Assembly (NCBI GenBank): GCA_903934285.1
Contig: CAIZNN010000102.1
Location: 1-64,000, forward strand
Direction of reading: 5' to 3'
DNA: 64,000 nucleotides
Source of the DNA: Akkermansiaceae bacterium
Lineage (GTDB): Bacteria; Verrucomicrobiota; Verrucomicrobiia; Verrucomicrobiales; Akkermansiaceae
The position numbers and the translations under genes are program-made. Shown here piece by piece: positions 41,058-49,755 of this stretch; position 1 is the stretch's first letter, and each line of letters begins with the position of its first letter. The notes under the pieces were generated by a model, which saw nothing but the letters and a program-made list of their open reading frames with translations, was not told where the DNA came from and made no database searches.

Positions 41058-41938
41058 TGCGGTTGCTTGGCGGCGGCGTTGGGAGCCGGCAAGGGTTTGC
41101 CAAGCAACGCCGCTTCGATGGCTGCGCCGGCCTGTCGCCCGAGAAACTCATACCCCGCCTCCTTGAAATGCACATTGTTGGGCGGTTGATACTCGCTCAG
41201 GTGGGGCGTGACGGCCGCAAACAAGTCGTCGATCGGGATTTGGTGTGTCGCCATCAATGCGGCGGCCGCCTGGTTCCGCTCGACGACGGCAGCGGCGGTT
41301 TGCTTTTGCGCGGGGTCGTCCGGAATGGGGGTGGTGCTGGCCCAAATCAACTTGGCCCCGGTCTGCTGCATCCGCTCGATGAGTTGCTCGAGCCGTTGCG
41401 TGTAGTCGGCGATGCGGGTGCCCCGGTCATGGATGCCGAAGTTGAAATGAATGACATCCCACTTGCCGTCCCCGAGCCAGACCTCGAGCTTGCCCAGTGC
41501 CCGCGACGTGCCGCCGCAATTCTCCGGTGCGCGGTGCACGTTGGCTTTGCCGGCGAGATATTTGCGCGCCGCCAGGGTGTAGCCGCGGGAAACCGAGTCC
41601 CCGATGATCAGCACGCGCGGCAGCTTGGGATCGTCCTGCACGTAGTCCCACGCGTTCGACTTGCCAGCGAGCTTGTCCGCCTGATGGGCGGGCAGATAGA
41701 AGCTCCCCAGGTTCGCCTGCAGCACCTGTTCCCATGCCTGTTGCGCGGGCGGCAGGGTGGCAGCCAGAGTCTTGTATTTCTCCGCCACCACGGCCTCGCG
41801 GGCGGTTTTGTTGGCGGCGGCTTGGGCTTTCGCCTCGGCGGTTTGGGTCGGTTCCTGCGCGGCCCGGGCATGGGTTGAGGTCAGGCAGGCCAGAACCACA
41901 ACGGTTGTCCGCAACAGGCGGTTGAGCATCGTTTCCAT
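41054..41938 (-). CDS. Secreted SGNH/GDSL hydrolase, paralog of 35695-36423
   Basis: RVLIIGDSVSRGYTLAARKYLAGKANVHRAPENCGGT; HFNFGIHD; NNVHFKEAGYEFLG. Confidence 0.87.
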   Translation of the reverse strand: METMLNRLLRTTVVVLACLTSTHARAAQEPTQTAEAKAQAAANKTAREAVVAEKYKTLAATLPPAQQAWEQVLQANLGSFYLPAHQADKLAGKSNAWDYVQDDPKLPRVLIIGDSVSRGYTLAARKYLAGKANVHRAPENCGGTSRALGKLEVWLGDGKWDVIHFNFGIHDRGTRIADYTQRLEQLIERMQQTGAKLIWASTTPIPDDPAQKQTAAAVVERNQAAAALMATHQIPIDDLFAAVTPHLSEYQPPNNVHFKEAGYEFLGRQAGAAIEAALLGKPLPAPNAAAKQPQ

Positions 41939-42102
41939 CGTGTGGGGTATTTGTGAATCTCCACCCTCTGGTCGGGGCAGGGGCCTGCTTTTCGCCGGAT
42001 CGACACTGGCCAAAGCTGCCCGAAGCACGGCGTTAATCCAGCACGATTGTCCCACGCCACGGCATTTTTTTCATCCAGTCCGGCGCTGAACCCGGAAGCT
42101 CA

Positions 42103-42183
42103 AACCCGCCGCACCCGCCGCACCCGCCGCACCCGCCGCACCCGCCGCACCCGCCGCATCCGCCGCACCCGCCGCACCCGCCG
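42103..42183. repeat. 9-bp tandem array CACCCGCCG, 9 units
   Basis: 9 in-register units with minor variants. Confidence 0.93.
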
Positions 42184-42209
42184 CAGTTGGGGGCAACGCA
42201 AGCGCCGCT

Positions 42210-42436
42210 CCTCCGGCCACCTCACCCAATCCCCTTTTGTAAATCCCTAACCGGGTTCAAATCGGTATACGCCGCCAGCGTCCGCGATGCCATCCCGTCT
42301 TCCACCAGCACGCTCTTGAACGCAACGTCCCACAACCAGCCGCTGCGCCCGGGCCTGCGTTGAACCATTGTCAAGAACTTTTCCTACAGAAGGAGACTTC
42401 ACTTGCATTGCAGAAGGAGACTTCACTTGCATTGAG
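42210..42436 (-). mobile_element. Internally deleted, non-autonomous derivative of the 29894-31250 element
   Basis: Collinear blocks matching 29883-29923, 30427-30554, and 31023 onward, ending in two AGAAGGAGACTTCACTTGCATTG units. Confidence 0.85.
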
Positions 42437-42473
42437 TCAACCGAACCGTATCGGGCATCCTGCCCGCCGCCAT

Positions 42474-43400
42474 TCACGTACCGGCCGCTTGCTTGAAGCT
42501 CGCGAGGGTGGCGGCGAGGGCTTGTTCGAGAGTGTGTTGGGGTGCCCAGCCGGCGGCGCGGAGTTTGGCGGCGCTGGCGCGGGAGTGTTTGACGTCGCCG
42601 GCACGCGCCGGGCCGTGGATGACTTGCGAGGACGAGCCGGCGGCGGCAATCAGTTGGTTGGCAAGTTGGTTGATGGTGAGCTGGCCACCATAGCCGGCAT
42701 TGAACACGCCGGTGACCCCGGGGGTGTGGGCGGCAAAGCTGAGGGCGCCGACGATGTCCTTGACGTAGATGAAATCGCGGGTTTGCTCGCCATCGCCGTA
42801 GACGCAGATGTTCTCATGGCGCAACGCCTGTTGGATGAAGATGGGCACCGCGGCGGCATAGGCACCCTTGGGATCCTGGCGCGGGCCGAACACGTTGAAG
42901 AAACGGATGGCGGCGGTTGCCAGCCGGCCTTCGCGCTGGAACAGGTCGAGGTAATATTCACCATCAAGTTTGGTGATGGCATACGGACTCTTGGGCTCCG
43001 GCAGCATCGTCTCGAGTTTGGGCACCGTCGGGTTGTCGCCATAAACCGCCGCCGAGGAGGCAAACGCGAGTTTTGTCACCCCGGCGGCGGCGGCGGCTTC
43101 CAACACGTTGAGCAGGCCGGTGACGTTGATGGCCACGCACTCGAGCGGCTTGGCCATGGATTCCGGCACGCTGACGAGGGCGGCGAGATGATAGACATAG
43201 TCCACGCCCTGCATCGCTTGCTCGACGAGCGCGCGGTCGGTAACCGAGCCTTCGATGAAGGTGTGTCTCAGCCCGTTGAGGTTGTGGCGGTAACCGGTGC
43301 GCAGATTGTCCAGCACGCGGATGTCGTCGGCGCTGTCCTGATAGTGTTCGACGAGATGGGAGCCAATGAAGCCGCAGCCGCCGGTGATGAGGATGTTCAT
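42474..43400 (-). CDS. NAD-dependent sugar epimerase/dehydratase (extended SDR)
   Basis: MNILITGGCGFIGSHLVEHYQ; VYHLAALVSVPESM; YAITKLDGEYY. Confidence 0.9.
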   Translation of the reverse strand: MNILITGGCGFIGSHLVEHYQDSADDIRVLDNLRTGYRHNLNGLRHTFIEGSVTDRALVEQAMQGVDYVYHLAALVSVPESMAKPLECVAINVTGLLNVLEAAAAAGVTKLAFASSAAVYGDNPTVPKLETMLPEPKSPYAITKLDGEYYLDLFQREGRLATAAIRFFNVFGPRQDPKGAYAAAVPIFIQQALRHENICVYGDGEQTRDFIYVKDIVGALSFAAHTPGVTGVFNAGYGGQLTINQLANQLIAAAGSSSQVIHGPARAGDVKHSRASAAKLRAAGWAPQHTLEQALAATLASFKQAAGT

Positions 43401-43446
43401 GAGGAGTTAGGGGATGGTTGTCAGATAGCAGTGGAAGAGACGCAAG

Positions 43447-43572
43447 ACAGAAGACAGAGGACAGAGGACAGAGGACAGAGGACAGAGGACAGAGGACAGA
43501 GGACAGAAGACAGAGGACAGAGGACAGAGGACAGAAGACAGAGGACAGAGGACAGAGGACAGAGGACAGAGG
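43447..43572. repeat. 7-bp tandem array ACAGAGG/ACAGAAG, 18 units
   Basis: 18 in-register units between epimerase and nucleotidyltransferase genes. Confidence 0.95.
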
Positions 43573-43670
43573 ACAAGAGGCAGACAACGCGCGTTTTTCG
43601 ATCTGCTGTTGCCGCGCCGCGGGATCCTGGAGCGAGGCGGCCTGCGGTGCGCGGCTTTGACCTGCTTGCT

Positions 43671-44582
43671 CTAACCGAGTTGCTGCGGGTATTCGCCGGC
43701 GGCGATGAGGTGTTGGATGGAGGCGACGACGTGCGGTTTGTCGGCGGGGTAGGTGACGCCGAACCAATGACTGGTGGTGGGGATGACGGCGCAATCGGCT
43801 TGGTGGGAGCGGATCAGGTCGTCGACGATGGTGGGGATGTAGTATTCGGATGTTGCGGCGTGGCCGTGGGCGTGGAGGAAGTTGATGAAGCCGGTCTCGA
43901 GTTGCTCGAAGAAACAGCGGGAGAAGGCCCAGAAGTTCATCGACACCGGGCCGGATTCGGCGATGGGCTTGCGCGAGCCGTCGAGGGCGGTGCCGCGCAC
44001 GATGCCATCGGCTTCGCGTTCGATTTTGACGTATTCCTCGACGCCGCTGAGGAGGCCGTTGGCATCGGTGGTGCAGATGCCGCGGTTGACATCGCCGTGG
44101 TCGGAGAGCGTGTTGCCCAAGGGGTAGCCGATCATGGCATAGTGGGCCTTGTCATCGGCGGCGGCACTCTGGCTGAGGAAATTCGCGGCGCGTTGATAGG
44201 CATCGCGGCCGTAGAAGTCGTCGGCATTGATGACGGCGAAGGGCTCGTTGACCACGGCGCGGGCGGCGCGCACGGCATGGGTGGTGCCCCACGGCTTGCT
44301 GCGGCCGGCGGGCACGCTGAACGGTGCGGGCAAATCGTCAAGGCGCTGGAACGCGTAGGCCACCTCGATGCGCCCGGCAAAGCGGGAACCGATGCCATGT
44401 TGGAAGGCCTCGGCGAAATCCTCGCGGATGATGAAGACGACGCGGCCAAAGCCGGCCCGGATCGCATCAAAGACCGAGTAGTCGAGGACGGTTTCGCCAT
44501 TGGGACCCATCGGGTCGATTTGCTTGAGGCCGCCGTAGCGGGAGCCCATGCCGGCGGCGAGGACGAGGAGGGTGGGTTGCAT
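43671..44582 (-). CDS. Sugar-phosphate nucleotidyltransferase
   Basis: TLLVLAAGMGSRYGGLKQIDPMGPNGETVLDYSVFDAI; FAVINADDFYGRDAY. Confidence 0.88.
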   Translation of the reverse strand: MQPTLLVLAAGMGSRYGGLKQIDPMGPNGETVLDYSVFDAIRAGFGRVVFIIREDFAEAFQHGIGSRFAGRIEVAYAFQRLDDLPAPFSVPAGRSKPWGTTHAVRAARAVVNEPFAVINADDFYGRDAYQRAANFLSQSAAADDKAHYAMIGYPLGNTLSDHGDVNRGICTTDANGLLSGVEEYVKIEREADGIVRGTALDGSRKPIAESGPVSMNFWAFSRCFFEQLETGFINFLHAHGHAATSEYYIPTIVDDLIRSHQADCAVIPTTSHWFGVTYPADKPHVVASIQHLIAAGEYPQQLG

Positions 44583-44640
44583 CGGGTGGCAGTTAGAGGT
44601 TAGGGGGTATCAGTTATTGGGAAGAAGACGCAAGACACGA

Positions 44641-44877
44641 TCACGGGTGCGCCGGCGCGGGGGCGGGCTTGGCCGGCGCGGGGGCGGGCTTGGCCGGCGC
44701 GGGGGCGGCGGGTGGGGTGTTAGGGGCCGGGGTGGTTCGTGCGGGAGTGAGCGCCGAGGTGTGGGTGTCCTTGCGGGTGAACTCGGCGGAGTAGCTCAGA
44801 TACCAGAGCAGGGCGCCGGCCCCGAAGATGGTGAGGAACACGAGCAGGATGAAGCTGAGACTGAAAAAGGATTTCAT
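44641..44877 (-). CDS. Small membrane protein with Pro/Ala/Lys repeat tail
   Basis: N-terminal TM then PAPAKPAPAPAKPAPAPAHP. Confidence 0.55.
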   Translation of the reverse strand: MKSFFSLSFILLVFLTIFGAGALLWYLSYSAEFTRKDTHTSALTPARTTPAPNTPPAAPAPAKPAPAPAKPAPAPAHP

Positions 44878-44919
44878 GCGGGGGAGTGAAGGGGATTGGG
44901 CCTGGAAAAGCCAGCTCCT

Positions 44920-47568
44920 TCAAGAGTGGGTGATTTTGAGACGGATGAATCGTTTGGCGGCGCCACTGATGGGAGTGGTGTCGGTGGCTTCGAAATGGGA
45001 GGCGGTGTTGGCGGTGATGGTGGAAGGGAACCAATTGGCTAGATTTGCGGAAACTTCCGCGTCCCAGCTCACGCCGGTAGCGGCCAGGTTTTTGGTGGCG
45101 GCAAGCGTGAGATATTGGGCTCTGGAGGTTGTAATGGCAACGGGCATGGTGCTGGCAACCGCCGGATCGAGCCCCAGCGCGTATTCCACCAGGGTGGGAA
45201 TGCCATCACCATCGGGATCCCCATCGTCGGCGGCACCAAGTGCCAGACCATGGGTCGTTTTCCATTGCTGGTAGGCCGAGAGAGTCGCCGCCTGGCCGAT
45301 GCCATCGGGCACCGAGATGGTGGCCCGCAGCACCGACTCGTCGGCGGCGAGGGTGCCGCCGTGGTTGCCCAGCACAAAATCCACGGTGCTGCCCGCCTGG
45401 ACGGTGGTTTCGAAGTTGAAGAACGATTCCGGCAAAATGCCGCTGCTGGCCGACGCTGCCACCGCGTACTTTTCGATGCCATTGACGAGGATATGGAAGT
45501 CCACGCTATCGCCATTGGGCACCAGATCGCGGATCGAACCATTGATGTTGATCGTGCCGGCGGAACTCGCGTCGGCGGTCCAGCGCGCGGTGGCGTAGGT
45601 GAATTTTGTCAGGGTGCCGCTCATATTGCCCCCGGGGTGCAACGCGATCTCGTCATTGCGCACAAAGACACCATCGCTGAAGATCGCGGCCTTGCCGATG
45701 GCCGGCAGATTGAATCCACTGGCGCCGCTAACGCCCAGCCCGGTATTGCCCGCGTTGCCCACGGTCATTTTCGCGAGATCGTCCCAAGCAGTCCCTTGTC
45801 CGCTTGCGGTATTGAGCAGCATCTGATTTGAGCCGACAAACTTCCATTGGCCGTTGCCGTTGTAGGTCGTGCTGTTGATGGCGGCGTCCACCCCGTCGCG
45901 CACGTTGGCGACCGTCTTCCAGGCGGCGCTGCCGGGCATGCCGTACCAGAACGAGGCGGCCTGCCAGGTTTGCGCGCAATCCACATGACTGAGGATTTCC
46001 TGATCGCGCTGCAGCGAGGAGTTGAAGGGGATCGCGTCGAGCCCATTCAAGCGCGAATTGACGGTGGTGCCGATGCCGCGGTTGGCAGCGCCCTGCGGTT
46101 GCCCGAAGAAGGGGTGCGACAATACCGCGTCATTGCCCGCCGCATAGTTGTAGTAGTCTTCCGCGCCGGTGCCGAAGATGCGCGGCAGCCCCTGCGGACT
46201 GCTCGCCGGGGAACTGTCGACCCAGATTTTCTCATCCCCCTCGCCCCACCAGCCGGTCGCTTGGCCGGCCGCTTTGGTTACGGCAAGCGTGTCGCCGAGG
46301 AAGACGCCCTTGCCTTTGACCCGCAAGTAGTTCCAGTCTTGACGCCGCTGGTCCGAGACCCCGGCGGTGATATTCGCCTCGCTGCGGTAGTTGGCGTGGA
46401 AATACATCGAATTGGCGTCCCACGCGTAGTCGCCCTTGTTGGCGGTGAGCGTGGCGGTCAGCTGTTGGGTGCCCTTGTTGACGACGCGAATGTCCATTGC
46501 GTTTTGATAGGGCATGGTCCAATAGGAGGTGAGGGTTTTCGTCGCCGGCTCGACGGTGCGATAGTAATCGCTGATCGGGTTGAGTTGCGCCGGGCCGGTG
46601 CCGAAGAACTGGCCGACGGGCACTTCCACGGTTTTCTGATTGTCGCAGCGGATTTCGAGCACGGTGTTTTGCAGGGCATTGGGCATGTCGGCAGCGTTGA
46701 GGGTCAATTGCAACTTGCGCACCGCGCCGCTGGCACCGTTGAAGAGTGCTTGCGCATACTGGCCGGTGGTTAGGGTGGCGGTTTTGGTGACGGTCCGCAG
46801 GTTCGCGTTGTTCTGCGGCGCGCTGGCCGGGTTCGCCAACCATTGGTTGGTGCTCGCCAGCTTGGCGGCGCTTTGGGCTGGCGTGGTGGCCGCAAACGAA
46901 GTCACCGCCGTGCCTGGCGCATACTTGCGATAGTCGGCGTTGTACCATAAATTCAAGGTCCCGGTGCCGATGTAGGTCACGACGATCTTGTTTTGATAGG
47001 GAATGGGTGCATACAGAAGGTTGGCCGGGGTGCCAACCGGGTTGGGGGTGCCCGTTGTGCTCGATAGCGGTGAGCCAAAGCTGGCGTTGGCGCCGAGCAC
47101 CTGGGTCACGTTGCCGGTGAGAATGGAAATCGGGGTCGTGCTGCCGTCGATATAGAACTTCAGGGTGTGGTTGGATATGAAGGTGTCGGCGGTCCAGAGG
47201 CGCACCAGCGCGCCGGCCCCGGTGTCCGACAACAGGATGTTCTCCCCGTTGTAGGTGCCATGAAACTGGCTGAGGTCGTAGTTGGCGAACCACGCGGCCC
47301 AGTCCGCGGTGCTGGGCCCGACGTCCGAAAGCGGATCGTGGCTGTCCGAGGCAAACAGTCCGTATGCGGGGAATTGCGCCAAGCTGTCCCGGTTGATCAT
47401 CTCGTCCAATAAGCCGTCGAAGGTGACCGCGCCGCGCACGTCGGATTTCGACCAGCACAATAACGCGATGCAGACGCAACCCGCCCGCCAAAAGTGGCTG
47501 CTGGGAAACTGCTGTTGTGGTGACGGCCGGTGGCCGGACCGGCGGTTGTTGGGGGCTTGGTTTTGCAT
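44920..47568 (-). CDS. DUF2961/GH172-like secreted protein
   Basis: GGAVTFDGLLDEMINRDSLAQFP-type start, ENILLSDTGAGALVRLWTADTF, RIFGTGAEDYYNYAAG; C-terminal LVEYALGLDP region. Confidence 0.75.
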   Translation of the reverse strand: MQNQAPNNRRSGHRPSPQQQFPSSHFWRAGCVCIALLCWSKSDVRGAVTFDGLLDEMINRDSLAQFPAYGLFASDSHDPLSDVGPSTADWAAWFANYDLSQFHGTYNGENILLSDTGAGALVRLWTADTFISNHTLKFYIDGSTTPISILTGNVTQVLGANASFGSPLSSTTGTPNPVGTPANLLYAPIPYQNKIVVTYIGTGTLNLWYNADYRKYAPGTAVTSFAATTPAQSAAKLASTNQWLANPASAPQNNANLRTVTKTATLTTGQYAQALFNGASGAVRKLQLTLNAADMPNALQNTVLEIRCDNQKTVEVPVGQFFGTGPAQLNPISDYYRTVEPATKTLTSYWTMPYQNAMDIRVVNKGTQQLTATLTANKGDYAWDANSMYFHANYRSEANITAGVSDQRRQDWNYLRVKGKGVFLGDTLAVTKAAGQATGWWGEGDEKIWVDSSPASSPQGLPRIFGTGAEDYYNYAAGNDAVLSHPFFGQPQGAANRGIGTTVNSRLNGLDAIPFNSSLQRDQEILSHVDCAQTWQAASFWYGMPGSAAWKTVANVRDGVDAAINSTTYNGNGQWKFVGSNQMLLNTASGQGTAWDDLAKMTVGNAGNTGLGVSGASGFNLPAIGKAAIFSDGVFVRNDEIALHPGGNMSGTLTKFTYATARWTADASSAGTININGSIRDLVPNGDSVDFHILVNGIEKYAVAASASSGILPESFFNFETTVQAGSTVDFVLGNHGGTLAADESVLRATISVPDGIGQAATLSAYQQWKTTHGLALGAADDGDPDGDGIPTLVEYALGLDPAVASTMPVAITTSRAQYLTLAATKNLAATGVSWDAEVSANLANWFPSTITANTASHFEATDTTPISGAAKRFIRLKITHS

Positions 47569-47595
47569 GTTTGTTAGGTGTTGGAAATGCGATTG

Positions 47596-48897
47596 TCAGA
47601 TAGGGGAGCCCGCCGCCGGCGCCTCGAGGCGTGCGGCGAAGGCACCGTCGGTGGCGTCGCGGAACGGCAGGGCCTGGCGGGTCGAGTGGAGGGTTAGGGT
47701 GGGGTGGGCGGCGAGGAAGGCCTCGATCTGGCCGAGGTTTTCGGCGTGCTCGAGGGAACAGGTCGAGTACACCAGGCGGCCGCCGGGTTTGAGGCAGGGC
47801 AGGGCGTGTTCAAGGATTTGGCGCTGGGTGAGGACGAGCGCGGCGATGTCCGGCACTTGCAGGCGCCAGCGGGCATCGACGCGGCGGCGCAGCACCCCGG
47901 TGTTGGAGCAGGGGACGTCGAGGAGGATGCCATCAAACGCGCCATGCCATTCGGGCGGGGCCGGCTGGGTCCAATCGTGGACGGCAATGGTGGCGTCTGC
48001 GGCGTTGAGGCGCGCGAGGTTTTGGCGCAGGCGGGGCAGGCGCTTTTCGTTAGAGTCGGTGCCGGTCAGGGATTGGGCGCTGCCCAGCGCGGCGGCAATC
48101 AAAAACGCCTTGCCCCCGGGCGCGGCGCAGGCGTCGAGGATGCGCTCGCCGGGTCGCGGGTCTAATAAATCGACGGCGTGGCGGGTGGCGGGGTCCTGGA
48201 TATAGATGGTGCCGGCGGCCAGCAACGCGGTGGGCAGCGCGCCGTCGAGTTTGTAGAAGCCGGGGGCGTTGGCGACGGGGGTGCCGGGGAGAGCGGCGGG
48301 GGAGGCGGGGAGGGAGGGAGACACGCGGGCTGAAGCCCGCGCTCCATCATGCGACACGAGCGGGTTGAGGCGGAAGAAGGTTTCGGCGGGTTGGTTGTTC
48401 CACTCCATCAGGGCGAGGGTGTCGGCTTTGCCAAAGGCGCTCTTCCAACGGTTGTACAGCCAGTCCGGATGCGAGTGGCGCACCGCGGGGGGCAGGTCGG
48501 GCAGCTCGTCTAACAACCGCTTGCGGGACGTGGTGGCGCGGCGCAGCACGGCATTGATCAGGCTGCGCACGTTGGCTTTGCCGGCTTCCACGGTTTCGTT
48601 GACCGCGGCGTGGTCGGGCAGATTGAGAATGAGCAGTTGGCAGAGGCCGACGCGCAGGACATCGCGGGTTTCCGGATCGAGTTTGCCATCGCGGAGTTTG
48701 CCGATCCAGTGGTCTAACAAGCGCCGGTGGCGCAGCACGCCGAAGAGGATGGCTTGCAGCAAGCCGCGGTCCGGCGAGGAGAGTTTGCGGCGCTGGGCGT
48801 GGCGTTCGATGAGGCTTTCGGCGTAATCGTGGCCTTGCGCCCACGCGTGGAGGGCGGAAACGGCGGCTTGGCGGACATGGAAGTTTTTGGCGGGCAT
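47596..48897 (-). CDS. rsmB: 16S rRNA (cytosine-C5) methyltransferase, RsmB/NOP family
   Basis: NusB-like N-terminus; DACAAPGGKAFLIAAAL; DVPCSNTGVLRRR; VYSTCSLEHAEN. Confidence 0.9.
   Translation of the reverse strand: MPAKNFHVRQAAVSALHAWAQGHDYAESLIERHAQRRKLSSPDRGLLQAILFGVLRHRRLLDHWIGKLRDGKLDPETRDVLRVGLCQLLILNLPDHAAVNETVEAGKANVRSLINAVLRRATTSRKRLLDELPDLPPAVRHSHPDWLYNRWKSAFGKADTLALMEWNNQPAETFFRLNPLVSHDGARASARVSPSLPASPAALPGTPVANAPGFYKLDGALPTALLAAGTIYIQDPATRHAVDLLDPRPGERILDACAAPGGKAFLIAAALGSAQSLTGTDSNEKRLPRLRQNLARLNAADATIAVHDWTQPAPPEWHGAFDGILLDVPCSNTGVLRRRVDARWRLQVPDIAALVLTQRQILEHALPCLKPGGRLVYSTCSLEHAENLGQIEAFLAAHPTLTLHSTRQALPFRDATDGAFAARLEAPAAGSPI
48325..48345. repeat. REP-like palindrome inside rsmB
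   Basis: GCGGGCT-GA-AGCCCGC followed by GCTCC; same pattern at 2535-2555 (GCGGACT-CA-AGTCCGC GCTCC). Confidence 0.65.
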
Positions 48898-48915
48898 AAG
48901 GGGAAAATGGGACCT

Positions 48916-49746
48916 TCAGGGGATGCTAACCGGTTGGATTTCCCTTTGGGTGAAGCGCACCACGGTGGTGTAGGTGTCCTTTTCGCGGGCGGTGCCCAAC
49001 AGGACGCTGCCGCCGCCTTCGAGGCGCCACAGGTGGGTGGCGAGGAACGCGCCGTCGGTTAGATCGGTGGGCGGCGGGTACTTGGCGTCTTGAAGAGGCG
49101 GGCCGTAGAGGGTGGCGAGCAGTTTGGCGAAGTCCTCGAGGCAGGCCTTGAGGCGGGTCGGGTAGGCGGTGGCGGGCAGCGGTTGGGTTTGCAGCGAGAC
49201 TTCGCGCATCAGGCCGCCCTCGGACCAATCGAAGAACAACAGGCAGCGCAGCCCGCCGATGTCCTTGCGGGTCTGGAAGGTGCCGTTGAAACCGAGGCGG
49301 CCGAGGAAGGTCTCGTCGACGCTGAGCTCGACGATCTTGCTGGCCTTGAGTTTGGTTAGGACGCGCTGCCGGGTGTCGCCGAAATTGAGGGTGTCGAAGA
49401 CGGCAGTGTTGTCGGGGACGGGTTCGGCGGGTTTGGCATTTGGGCGCGGATGGTTGGCATCGAGCCACTTGAGGTCGTCGGGGTGGACCTTGCCGAGCTC
49501 AAGGGTGAAGACCAGCCCGTCGTTGCGGCGGATGGTGACCTTGCGCTCATCGCGGGAGATGAATTCGCCTTGGACGGTGCGGTCGCCGGCGGGGTTTTTC
49601 CACGGGTGGGGGGCGGCCTGAAGCGGGGCGGCAGCGGCGGCGGCGAGCCACAGCACGGCCGCGAGCTTGAACCCGCAGCCTGCCGCAGGACCCGGCAGTG
49701 CTGTTAGGCTAACCGCAGGTTTGATGGATAGCGGGTAGGCGGGCAT
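48916..49746 (-). CDS. Secreted protein with SHD1/SLA1-like domain
   Basis: HPWKNPAGDRTVQGEFISRDERKVTIRRNDGLVFTLELGKVHPDDLKWL. Confidence 0.65.
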   Translation of the reverse strand: MPAYPLSIKPAVSLTALPGPAAGCGFKLAAVLWLAAAAAAPLQAAPHPWKNPAGDRTVQGEFISRDERKVTIRRNDGLVFTLELGKVHPDDLKWLDANHPRPNAKPAEPVPDNTAVFDTLNFGDTRQRVLTKLKASKIVELSVDETFLGRLGFNGTFQTRKDIGGLRCLLFFDWSEGGLMREVSLQTQPLPATAYPTRLKACLEDFAKLLATLYGPPLQDAKYPPPTDLTDGAFLATHLWRLEGGGSVLLGTAREKDTYTTVVRFTQREIQPVSIP

Positions 49747-49755
49747 GGGTGTGGC

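Noticed and set aside
43447-43572. ORFs crossing tandem arrays (e.g. 42360..44603, 43418..43660) as repeat proteins
   Set aside because: A 7-bp unit without stops is open in several frames; opposing ORFs are clear epimerase and nucleotidyltransferase genes.
42360-44603. 747-aa plus-strand ORF
   Set aside because: Antisense to two well-supported minus-strand genes and to a tandem array; no recognisable domain.
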